A stretch of DNA of 64,000 nucleotides. Source: G965267185 sp965267185. GTDB lineage: Bacteria > Pseudomonadota > Alphaproteobacteria > UBA6615. A model generated the notes under the pieces. It had not been told where the DNA came from. It searched no databases and saw nothing but the letters and a program-made list of their open reading frames with translations. The stretch covers positions 4,154,001 through 4,218,000 of the forward strand of contig OZ253937.1 in the NCBI GenBank assembly GCA_965267185.1, written 5' to 3'. The position numbers and the translations under genes are program-made. Below, one piece after another: positions 16,397 to 24,237 of this stretch; position 1 is the stretch's first letter, and each line of letters opens with the position of its first letter.

Positions 16397-17326
16397 TCAG
16401 CCGTCCACCCAGTCGCCGGCGCCGTCGGCGAATAGCGGCTCGATCTCGGGCATTCGGGTGATGAGCTTCTGTTCGAACAAATAGCGCCATAACGTTTCGA
16501 CGGTCTCGCGGTTTTTCTCGGTCAGACCAAACGGGACAGGGTCGTCGCTGGTTTCATCGCCCCACGGGTTCAGATTGCCGCCGTCGGCGTAGAATTGCTT
16601 TTTGCTTGCGCAGCAAGCATCGAACAACGCCTTCGGCACCGCTGGATATTGGGCCAGGCAGGTCTCGTGGATCGCCACAATGTGGTTGAGCGGATAAATC
16701 CCCGTGCGGGCATAGTAGTCGCGCTCGGCGGCTTCGGTGTCGGGCATCAAAGGCCGGAGTTGCTGTTCTGCCTCGGGCTTTTTCTCGTCTTCGGTGCGCG
16801 GGGAGAGGAAGGCGTCGATCTTACCGTCGATCACCGCCTGCTCCAGATTTCCCTCAAACGTTTGAACGGCAGCTTCCTCGGGCGGCGGAAAGCGCCGCTT
16901 CGGTCCGGCAACCCATTTGAGGTCGGTCCAATGCAGGTCGTACTCATCGATCATGGTGCCGCGCCACCACACGCCGGCGGTTTGGCTGAATTCCAAGGCG
17001 CCGATGGTCTTGCCGCGCAGTTGTGACGGATGGGTGAGGTCGCTGTCGCGGCGCACATAGAGTGAGCCGTGGCGGAAGGCGCGGTTCAGGAACACCGGGA
17101 TAGCGGTCATCCACTCGACGCCGCGGTCGCGCATCATGGTGTAGTTGGCGAGCGAAAACTCGTTGGCTTGAAAGGGTTTGTTTTCAAGCACCGCGGTGAA
17201 GGCCTGGGTGGGTCCGACGGCTTCGTAGCGGATGTCCAAACCGTCACGAACGCCCGCAACGTGGCAAAAGAACGGCCACTCGTGTGCGACAAACTCGATC
17301 CTGTTCTCAACGGACCCTTCCGGCAT
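16397..17326 (-). CDS. Periplasmic-binding-fold protein similar to 4,5-dihydroxyphthalate decarboxylase
   Basis: 309 aa from ATG at 17326 behind AAGGGG (17344 is an alternative). No signal peptide. The sequence follows the type 2 periplasmic-binding fold used by 4,5-dihydroxyphthalate decarboxylase-like enzymes: EVGPTQAF-like ligand strand, FLNRAFRHGSLYVRRDSDL, LRGKTIGALEFSQTAGVWWRG, and a YPLNHIVAIHE segment. Such proteins are cytoplasmic enzymes rather than transport proteins, but sequence alone does not settle this. It is first of a minus-strand pair with the YCII protein. Confidence 0.78.
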   Translation of the reverse strand: MPEGSVENRIEFVAHEWPFFCHVAGVRDGLDIRYEAVGPTQAFTAVLENKPFQANEFSLANYTMMRDRGVEWMTAIPVFLNRAFRHGSLYVRRDSDLTHPSQLRGKTIGALEFSQTAGVWWRGTMIDEYDLHWTDLKWVAGPKRRFPPPEEAAVQTFEGNLEQAVIDGKIDAFLSPRTEDEKKPEAEQQLRPLMPDTEAAERDYYARTGIYPLNHIVAIHETCLAQYPAVPKALFDACCASKKQFYADGGNLNPWGDETSDDPVPFGLTEKNRETVETLWRYLFEQKLITRMPEIEPLFADGAGDWVDG

Positions 17327-17448
17327 GGCATGACCCCTTCGCATGTATCGGGTTGGTGACCAACCGGATGATAGTCTGCGCAGCGGGGAAAGTAATCATG
17401 CCCGCGAAATCCGGTTGGCCACTGGCCCGATGCTGGTCACGCCGCCGG

Positions 17449-17742
17449 TCAGGCGGCAGCGCCCTCCACGATGATGAAATCCGCCTCGGCGTTCGCATTG
17501 CGGATGCGTTTCGCAGCCTGATACTCCGGACTTTCGTAACAAGCCTGGGCCGTCGCATAGTCTTTGAACTCCACGACCACATTGCGGTCGCGCGCCACGC
17601 CCTCCCTCGCTTCATACGATCCGCCGCGGACCAGAAAGTTCGCACCGAACTTCTCGAACGCCGGCTTCGCGGCCGCCAAGTAGTCGGGATATTTTTCTTC
17701 GTTTTGTACCGATACGCGTACAACCCAATAACCTTTTGCCAT
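17449..17742 (-). CDS. DUF1330-family protein
   Basis: 97 aa, typical length. The ferredoxin-like (dimeric alpha-beta barrel) pattern is KGYWVVRVSVQNEEKYPDY, then FLVRGGSYEAREG, VVVEFKDYATAQACYESPEYQAAK and a closing DFIIVEG strand, all hallmarks of DUF1330. Function of the family is unknown. It lies between the solute-binding-like gene and the globin gene on the same strand. Confidence 0.92.
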   Translation of the reverse strand: MAKGYWVVRVSVQNEEKYPDYLAAAKPAFEKFGANFLVRGGSYEAREGVARDRNVVVEFKDYATAQACYESPEYQAAKRIRNANAEADFIIVEGAAA

Positions 17743-17783
17743 CTGATTTCTCCTAGTTCATGAGTTGGAAGGTACGGCCTGAA

Positions 17784-18230
17784 TTAGGCCGAAACAGCGC
17801 CGACAGATTCGCTGTGGGAATCATCGCCCGCCGCGCTCTGCATGACGGTGGCGATGAGAGTGTAGGCCGCTGTCCAGGCAGCCTTCGCCTCGGGTGTCCA
17901 GTTCTCGCCCAGGCCTTGTTCGAGCGTCCAAATGAACGCCGCCCCCACCGCTTCGTAGTGCCGCGACGTTGCGCCGTACGCCGAATGCCGGCGGCCCAGC
18001 GCCTCGAGCTGGGGAACCACGTCTTCTACGCTCTCCAGGCCCTCGACGACCGAGGTGATCGCTTGTGCCAGCAGCTTTCGTTGCAGAGACAAATCGACGC
18101 CTTCGAAGAGTTGACGCAGGCTCGGATCGGTCTCGAACAAGCGGTCATAGAACAATGACATGGCCTCATCGGCGATTGGTGTGACCTGACGCCATGTCTC
18201 CTGAATGAGTGTTTTTTGGCCGGGTGACAT
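17784..18230 (-). CDS. Single-domain globin (flavohaemoglobin/VHb-type)
   Basis: 148 aa, a complete three-over-three globin without the reductase part. LFYDRLFETDPSLRQLF gives the B-C helices with the CD1 Phe; RRHSAYGA around residues 79-86 holds the proximal His; the C-terminal helix AAWTAAYTLIATVMQSA closes the fold. Such proteins bind O2 or NO; with no reductase domain, reduction must come from another protein. The divergent LysR gene begins 150 bp away and may regulate it, the usual arrangement for LysR targets (inference). Confidence 0.93.
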   Translation of the reverse strand: MSPGQKTLIQETWRQVTPIADEAMSLFYDRLFETDPSLRQLFEGVDLSLQRKLLAQAITSVVEGLESVEDVVPQLEALGRRHSAYGATSRHYEAVGAAFIWTLEQGLGENWTPEAKAAWTAAYTLIATVMQSAAGDDSHSESVGAVSA

Positions 18231-18380
18231 GTGCTTTCTCCTGGTGGTTGCTGGTGAGCTATTTCGCTGTGAGCGGAGATGGGCCGAGTTGCCGCAACGC
18301 TCGTGAGGCCGCTTGATAGCAATTGCTTTTCATCCTGAAAAATGAATAATTATGATGTTTTCGTTCTCTTGGAGAGATGA

Positions 18381-19271
18381 ATGGATTTATCGGATTTACG
18401 TATATTTTCCGCGGTGGTGCGGGAAGGCGGCATCACCCGCGCGGCCGGGCGGCTGCACCGGGTGCAGTCGAATGTCACCACGCGTATTCGCCAGCTTGAA
18501 GACGATCTCGGCGTGCCGCTGTTCAGCCGCGAGGGCAAACGCCTCCACTTGGCGCCAGCCGGCGAGGTGCTGCTCGACTATGCCGACCGGCTGCTCGACT
18601 TGGCCGAGGAAGCGAAAACGGCGGTGCAAGACAGAACACCGCGCGGGTTGTTTCGCCTCGGCTCGATGGAGAGCACGGCGGCGGTGCGGCTGCCAGCCCC
18701 GCTGACCACCTACAACAAGCGCTATCCGCAGGTGGAGCTTGAGCTGCGCACGGGCAATCCCACACAGCTATCGGCGGCGCTGCTTGCCGGTGAGATTGAA
18801 GCCGCGTTGGTGGCGGAGCCGGTGTCGGAGGAAAAGTTTGAATCCGTCGTCGCGTTCGAAGAGGAGCCGGTCGTCGTGACGATTGCCGACCATCCTTCGA
18901 TGGACGATCCGGCAGGGGCGCCGAAAACCATCATCGTATTCGAGCAAGGTTGTCCCCACCGCCGGCAATTGGAGCAATGGTACGCCGCCCGCGGGGTGGT
19001 GCCCGAGCGGACCATCGAACTCGGCTCCTACCACGCTATGCTCGGCTGTGTTCTCGCCGGTATGGGCGCGGCGCTGCTGCCGCGCAGCGTGCTCAAGACG
19101 TTCCCGGAGAGCAAACGGCTGCGTATTCACGAGTTGGCGCCCGGCGATGATTCGTTGCGGACGTTGCTGATCTGGCGCAAGGGCACGGCGTCGCCGAAGG
19201 TCGAAGCGCTCGCCGACGTTCTAACGGCGAAACAGCGCACGGCAGCAGAGCGCAACGCGGCAACCGGTTGA
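18381..19271 (+). CDS. LysR-family transcriptional regulator
   Basis: 296 aa. N-terminal winged helix-turn-helix: LRIFSAVVREGGITRAAGRLHRVQSNVTTRIRQLEDDLG (residues 6-44), followed by LFSREGKRLHLAPAGEVLLDYA. The C-terminal effector domain starts at about residue 88 with LFRLGSMESTAAVRLP. Divergent to the globin gene, with the intergenic 150 bp as likely operator region. Effector unknown. Confidence 0.95.
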   Translation: MDLSDLRIFSAVVREGGITRAAGRLHRVQSNVTTRIRQLEDDLGVPLFSREGKRLHLAPAGEVLLDYADRLLDLAEEAKTAVQDRTPRGLFRLGSMESTAAVRLPAPLTTYNKRYPQVELELRTGNPTQLSAALLAGEIEAALVAEPVSEEKFESVVAFEEEPVVVTIADHPSMDDPAGAPKTIIVFEQGCPHRRQLEQWYAARGVVPERTIELGSYHAMLGCVLAGMGAALLPRSVLKTFPESKRLRIHELAPGDDSLRTLLIWRKGTASPKVEALADVLTAKQRTAAERNAATG

Positions 19272-19304
19272 GACTGAGTCTATGACGCACGCAAGAGCTG
19301 TCGT

Positions 19305-20633
19305 CTAGTCGGCGCTCGGTGCTTGCGCGTTAGACGGCCTTTCGTTCCCTAATATTTTGATCTCCCGTTGCGGGAACGGAATCTCGATATCGTTGGCTTT
19401 GAGCGCTGTCCAGATCATCAGCAATAGATCGCCGCCGACCCGATGGTCGCCGTCGTCGATCCCTTCCATCCAAAACTCGACAAGAATGTTGATCCCGGAA
19501 TCGCCGAAGCTTTCGATCTCGGCGTCGGGCCGCTCGGCGATCGGTAAGTCGTCGCCGCTCAGTACTTTGGGGTGGCTGGCAACGACCTCGCGCACGATCT
19601 CGAACATTTTTTCGAGGTCGGTACCGTAGGCGACTTGAAAGTGGAGCGGATAGCGCTGCTTCTGATTGTTGTGGGTCCAATTGACGAACGCGGTCGTGAT
19701 GAAGCGTTCGTTGGGTACCATAATGTCTTTGCCGTCGTAGGTTTCCAACGTGGCGGAACGCATGGTCAACTCGCGCAGCGTGCCGCTGCGGCCGTCTTCC
19801 AGCTCGATGAAGTCGCCGATGGTAATCGTGCGGTCGAGCAGGATGATAATGCCGGAAACGAAGTTCGAGGCGATCTGCTGCAAGCCGAAGCCAAGGCCCA
19901 CGCCGAGCGCGCCGCCAAACACCGCCAGCGCCGTCAAGTCTATGCCCATGACGTTCATGAGCAGCAGGAAGATCAGCACGAAGAGGCCGATCTCGAACAG
20001 TTTGGCGATCACCTCTCGCGTACTGACATCGAGCGCGGGCTGGGTGCGGATGATGCGCTGGCCGGTCGCGTTCGAGACGCGGGCGAGCCAGAACAGCAAC
20101 ACACCGAAAATCAGAGTACGGAGGACCGCGAACAGGGTGACGCGGATGTTGCCGATCTCGATGGAAATACCGTCGAGATAGGTAGTTACGTCATCGAGCA
20201 AACCGGCGGTAAACAACAACGCGATGGGGATACCGATCCATTTCAGGAACAGAATAATCGTCGTGTTGTTTATGAAGTGCCGGGCGAAACTGTAGACCAG
20301 AAAGATGAACGACACGCCCTGCGCCGCGCGCACCAGCCAGGTTTCACCGGCGGTGTTGGCGCTGATGGGGATCGCGACGCCGAGCGCCACGACGGCCATC
20401 ACCGGCATCAACAGTTCATGAATATTGTGCAGCAGGGTGCGGAATTCGTAGAGTTTGCCCGGCTGTGGCTCCTCGCGGAAGATTTTTACGCGCGCCGTAA
20501 TAAGAGCGGTGGCGAGCCAAGCGATCAGCAATGCCGCTACGACAATGCCGATCTGGGCGTAAAACCCCGGGCTGCCCAAATGGGTCAGAACCGTCTGCCA
20601 GATCTCTTCAGCCCGTTCGGTCAGCCACTTCAT
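19305..20633 (-). CDS. MscS-family mechanosensitive ion channel
   Basis: 442 aa. Several transmembrane segments in the first 220 residues, then the conserved pore and beta domain: GGALGVGLGFGLQQIASNFVSGIIILLDRTITIGDFIEL and YDGKDIMVPNERFITTAFVNWTHNN. These are the MscS TM3 and gate-adjacent segments, at the usual spacing. It relieves turgor on osmotic downshift. It lies 27 bp after the transglutaminase gene on the same strand and may be in the same transcript. Confidence 0.95.
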   Translation of the reverse strand: MKWLTERAEEIWQTVLTHLGSPGFYAQIGIVVAALLIAWLATALITARVKIFREEPQPGKLYEFRTLLHNIHELLMPVMAVVALGVAIPISANTAGETWLVRAAQGVSFIFLVYSFARHFINNTTIILFLKWIGIPIALLFTAGLLDDVTTYLDGISIEIGNIRVTLFAVLRTLIFGVLLFWLARVSNATGQRIIRTQPALDVSTREVIAKLFEIGLFVLIFLLLMNVMGIDLTALAVFGGALGVGLGFGLQQIASNFVSGIIILLDRTITIGDFIELEDGRSGTLRELTMRSATLETYDGKDIMVPNERFITTAFVNWTHNNQKQRYPLHFQVAYGTDLEKMFEIVREVVASHPKVLSGDDLPIAERPDAEIESFGDSGINILVEFWMEGIDDGDHRVGGDLLLMIWTALKANDIEIPFPQREIKILGNERPSNAQAPSAD

Positions 20634-20660
20634 GGCCCCATCCCCTCGATTTTCGAGCGT

Positions 20661-21557
20661 TTACGCGCTTTCCTGGAACATCTGAACGGCGCGGACACTG
20701 ACTTCAACCGACATATCGATGAAGTCTTCGCTCTCTCCGTCGTAGGTTCCCGACACCGGTATCGCCTGACCTGGCTCGCGCGCGACGGCGATCGGCACCA
20801 GGTTATGCCCCCCATAGGTGCCGTTGGTGGGGTCGAACTCGATCCAGCCGGCGCCCGGCAGATAAACCTGGACCCATGCATGTGTGGCGCCAGCGCCTTG
20901 CACTTCCGCCTGCGCTCCGTCGATCGCTGGATCGTAGAGATAGCCGCTGACAAAGCGTGTGGCGAGGCCAACACTGCGCACCGCCTCCATCATGAACAGC
21001 GCGTAGTCGCGGCAAGAGCCTGTTTTCAGCGACAGGGTATCGACGGGGCTTTGTACGCCGGGCTCGTGGCGCTCTTCGTAGGAGAATTCCGATTTGATCG
21101 CGCCGGTCACGGCGACCAAAAAGTTCTCAGTATCGGTCATGCCGCCGGTGTTGAGAAAACGGCGCGCCCACTCGGTTACCAGGCGGTCGGGGTCGGAATA
21201 ATGCCGCTCGATGGTACGCCCCAAATCGGGCACTTCGGAGGCCGGATAGCTGAAGGGAAGCGTACGCGCAAACGTCTCGATGGCGAACTCCGGCTCGACC
21301 ATCGGATAGCGCTCGATCACGATGGTCGATTGAAACGACAGAGTGTCGGCAGTCTCACTGAAGCCGGCCACCGCGACGGAGTTGCCGAAAACATCGTGCA
21401 GCCAGCGCACGTCGGCGGTGGGGCTGATGGTGAGCTGAGCGTCGAGCAGGCGCAAATCGTGGCTGTCGCGCGGCCGGAACATCATCCGGTGTTCGCCGAA
21501 TTGAACAGGCTTGGCGTAGCGGTATGTCGTCTTATGATCGACGGTGAGGTTTTGCAA
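20661..21557 (-). CDS. Transglutaminase-like cysteine protease-fold protein
   Basis: 298 aa. Bacterial transglutaminase N-terminal domain (residues 1-85, with HKTTYRYAKPVQFGEHRMMFRPR) followed by the catalytic core: Cys182 in GSCRDYA, His226 in THAWVQVY, Asp242 in EFDPTNG, a complete triad. It follows the alpha-E gene by 88 bp in the cluster ATP-grasp / alpha-E / transglutaminase, a conserved set proposed to make or process a peptide-like compound; the product is not known. Confidence 0.94.
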   Translation of the reverse strand: MQNLTVDHKTTYRYAKPVQFGEHRMMFRPRDSHDLRLLDAQLTISPTADVRWLHDVFGNSVAVAGFSETADTLSFQSTIVIERYPMVEPEFAIETFARTLPFSYPASEVPDLGRTIERHYSDPDRLVTEWARRFLNTGGMTDTENFLVAVTGAIKSEFSYEERHEPGVQSPVDTLSLKTGSCRDYALFMMEAVRSVGLATRFVSGYLYDPAIDGAQAEVQGAGATHAWVQVYLPGAGWIEFDPTNGTYGGHNLVPIAVAREPGQAIPVSGTYDGESEDFIDMSVEVSVRAVQMFQESA

Positions 21558-21645
21558 GTTCGACTCCGGTCATCCGCGTTGTCTTGCGGGTGTCGGTGCA
21601 ACGGCTATCAGGTTGCCGAGGGTCAGGCAATAGCGTTGCCGCACC

Positions 21646-22587
21646 TCAGCGGCCGCTGAAGTAGGTCGCCGCAATGGCGCTCGAAACCTCGCCCAAGCGC
21701 ACCTGCAGTTCGTCGAGAAAGTCGTGCAGCGTGTTTTGTTTGATTTGGCTGCCGGGCCCGGTATCGAGCGCGAACACGAGAGCCCGGCGCGCCTTTTCAA
21801 CCGAGTCGTGGCGCCGATTGCCGTGGAGCGTCTGCAACTCGATCAAGCGGGTGCTGAGCCGCTCGATGCAGAGGCCGACAGCCCGTGGAAACTCCAGATC
21901 ATAGAGCAGAAACATCGCGATATCGCTGGGCCGCGACCCCGCGGAGTGGCGGCCGCGGAACGCGTGATAACCGGCGACCGAGCGCAACAAGACATTCCAG
22001 TGCACCGACTCCATCGCTTCGCCGAGATCCTCGCCGGCCCGCGCGAACGCCATGTCGAGGATACGGGTCGTCTGGTCGGCGCGCTCGAGATATTTGCCCA
22101 TCTGGTAGAAACACCAGCGCTCACCGCGCAGGAACGTACCTTCGGAGATTCCCTCAAAGGTTTGACAGGCTTCTTTGATTTCGGAACACAAGCGCGAAAG
22201 ATTATCGAGCCGTAGATCACGCCGGGTGAGATCCTGGATGCCGTTGTGGAACATGTTGAGATCGGTCCACATCTCGGTGCTGATCAAATGGCGGACCGAT
22301 CGCGCATTCTCCCGCGCTTGGTGGACCGACGACGCAATCGAAGATGGGTTGTCCCTGTCGATGACGTAGAACTCGACGACGGTGGCCGCATCGATCGTAT
22401 CGTGGCGCGCTTTAAACGCGTCGGTGTCGGCGTACAGAGTTAGAACCCGGCCCCAGTCTGGTCCTTCCGCGTTGTCGCGCGCATAGGTCTCGTTCGTGTC
22501 GAGGATGCGGGCAATGTTTTCGGCGCGCTCCATGTAGCGGCCGAGCCAGAAAATATTGCTGGCGAAACGGGCGATCAGGTTATCCAA
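21646..22587 (-). CDS. Alpha-E domain protein (DUF403)
   Basis: 313 aa from a TTG at 22587 that overlaps the stop of the preceding gene by 8 bases (TTGGATAA); a TTG at 22632 and a GTG at 22611 are alternatives. The family opening is unmistakable: LIARFASNIFWLGRYMERAENIARILD. Almost wholly helical, with Arg/Glu-rich repeats. The family occurs with the circularly permuted ATP-grasp protein encoded directly upstream; its role is unknown. Confidence 0.9.
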   Translation of the reverse strand: MDNLIARFASNIFWLGRYMERAENIARILDTNETYARDNAEGPDWGRVLTLYADTDAFKARHDTIDAATVVEFYVIDRDNPSSIASSVHQARENARSVRHLISTEMWTDLNMFHNGIQDLTRRDLRLDNLSRLCSEIKEACQTFEGISEGTFLRGERWCFYQMGKYLERADQTTRILDMAFARAGEDLGEAMESVHWNVLLRSVAGYHAFRGRHSAGSRPSDIAMFLLYDLEFPRAVGLCIERLSTRLIELQTLHGNRRHDSVEKARRALVFALDTGPGSQIKQNTLHDFLDELQVRLGEVSSAIAATYFSGR

Positions 22588-24025
22588 CGACCCAGGTATC
22601 CTTCGAGCCACCGCCTTGCGACGAGTTAACAACGAGAGAGCCCCGGCGCAACGCCACCCGCGTCAATCCACCGGGCAGGACCCAGGTCGAATCGCCGGTC
22701 ACCGCGAACGGACGGAGATCGACATGCCGCGGCTCGACCGCGCGGCCGACCAAGGTTGGGCAAACCGACAGGCTAATCACGGGCTGGCTGATGAAGTTGG
22801 CCGGATCGTCCTTGAGCTTGGCGCGCAGCTCCCGCAGAGCGCGCTTGCTGGCTTTAGGCCCGACGACGACGCCATAGCCGCCGGCCTCACCCACCGGTTT
22901 TGTCACCAGCTGGTCGAGGCGGTCGAGGGTCTTTTGCAAGCCCTTGGTTTCGCGGCAAATGTTCGTCGGAACATTCGACAGAATGGGGTCTTCATCGAGA
23001 TAGTACTTAATAATCCGCGGCATGTAGGCATAAACCGCCTTGTCGTCGGCGACGCCGGTGCCGATGGCGTTTGCCAACGTCACATTGCCTCGCAGATAAG
23101 CTTCGAATAGCCCGGCCACGCCGAGCGTGCTTTCGGGCCGGAACGCCTTGGGGTCGAGGAAGTCGTCGTTGATGCGCCGGTAGATCACGTGCACCGGCGC
23201 CAGGCCATGCGTCGTGCGCATATAGACCTTGTGGTTCTCGACGACCAAGTCTTGCCCCTCGACCAGCGGTACGCCCATTTCGCGGGCCAGGAACACATGC
23301 TCGAAATAAGCCGAGTTGTACGAACCCGGCGACATCAGCACGACGGTGGGCGAATCGATGCCGTCCGGCGCGACGGCGGTCAACGCCCGGGCGAGCTGAC
23401 GGCCATAGGCGTCGACGTCGGCAATGTGCAATCCATCGGCAAGGTCGGGAAAGGCGCGCATCATCAGGTGGCGGTTCTCGATTACGTACGAAACGCCCGA
23501 TGGCGTGCGCGCATTGTCTTCGAGCACCAGGAATTTGCCCTTTTCGTCGCGCACGATATCGGTGCCGCAGATATGCACGTAGGTGCCTTTCGGCGGGTCG
23601 AACCCGCACATCTCCGGCAGGAAGTTGGCGTTGCCGACCACCAGTTCCTCCGGCACCACTCCATCTTTGAGGATTTTCTGGCCGTGATAGATGTCGTGCA
23701 GAAACAGGTTGAGCGCGGCGACGCGCTGTTTGACGCCGTTTTCGATCGTTTCCCAATCCTTTGATGATAGCACGCGGGGTATTACGTCGAACGGCAGGAT
23801 GCGGTCGATCGCCTCGCGGTCGGTATAGACCGTGAAGGTGATGCCAAGATTGAAGAGTTCACGCTCGGCGCCGCGCGCCCGCGCCCGCAACTGGGCGATA
23901 TCGAGTTTTTCCAGCTGGTTGCGAATACGCCGCGTATGGCCCAGCTGCCGCCCGCCGGGACGGCCGAATATCTCGCAAAAAAAACCGTTCGGATCGTACC
24001 CGGAGATTGCACCTGTATCTGACAT
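22580..24025 (-). CDS. Circularly permuted ATP-grasp type 2 protein (DUF404/DUF407)
   Basis: 481 aa. Opens with YDPNGFFCEIFGRPGG and contains HICGTDIVRDEKGKFLVLEDNARTPSGVSYVIENR, the conserved ATP-grasp-like core of this family, and PGSYNSAYFEHVFLAREMGVPLVEG. ATP-grasp enzymes ligate a carboxylate to an amine, so the gene with alpha-E and transglutaminase neighbours probably builds an amide-linked compound. It starts the three-gene minus-strand unit. Confidence 0.94.
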   Translation of the reverse strand: MSDTGAISGYDPNGFFCEIFGRPGGRQLGHTRRIRNQLEKLDIAQLRARARGAERELFNLGITFTVYTDREAIDRILPFDVIPRVLSSKDWETIENGVKQRVAALNLFLHDIYHGQKILKDGVVPEELVVGNANFLPEMCGFDPPKGTYVHICGTDIVRDEKGKFLVLEDNARTPSGVSYVIENRHLMMRAFPDLADGLHIADVDAYGRQLARALTAVAPDGIDSPTVVLMSPGSYNSAYFEHVFLAREMGVPLVEGQDLVVENHKVYMRTTHGLAPVHVIYRRINDDFLDPKAFRPESTLGVAGLFEAYLRGNVTLANAIGTGVADDKAVYAYMPRIIKYYLDEDPILSNVPTNICRETKGLQKTLDRLDQLVTKPVGEAGGYGVVVGPKASKRALRELRAKLKDDPANFISQPVISLSVCPTLVGRAVEPRHVDLRPFAVTGDSTWVLPGGLTRVALRRGSLVVNSSQGGGSKDTWVVG

Positions 24026-24136
24026 GACTAGAGCCTAACAGATATCACCCGTTGTTCGGCAAGGGTTGGCGGAATTTCAATCCGTGGCTACGCGTTCGCA
24101 CCGTCCGCCGGGTTCGGCTTTGACTCCGCAGCTTTT

Positions 24137-24184
24137 CTTTTGCAACCTTAATCAAACGCTTGTTTAAGTCAGACCAACTGACAC
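24137..24184. promoter_or_regulatory. Probable TetR operator, copy 2
   Basis: TCAAAC-N4-GTTTAA at 24152-24167 inside a block matching 12860-12906. It lies 71 bp before the CocE/NonD hydrolase start. TTGCAA at 24140 followed 17 bp later by TTTAAG would place the operator across the spacer and -10 box, as expected for repression. Confidence 0.68.
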
Positions 24185-24237
24185 GGCATTCGTCTGGCCG
24201 GATCGCGGCACGGTGAAACATAAAGGGGAGAGCGGCG

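Noticed and set aside
19572..21659. Long plus-strand open frame of 695 codons
   Set aside because: It is antisense to the MscS and transglutaminase genes, whose motifs are complete; its translation is His/Arg/Asp-rich without family character.
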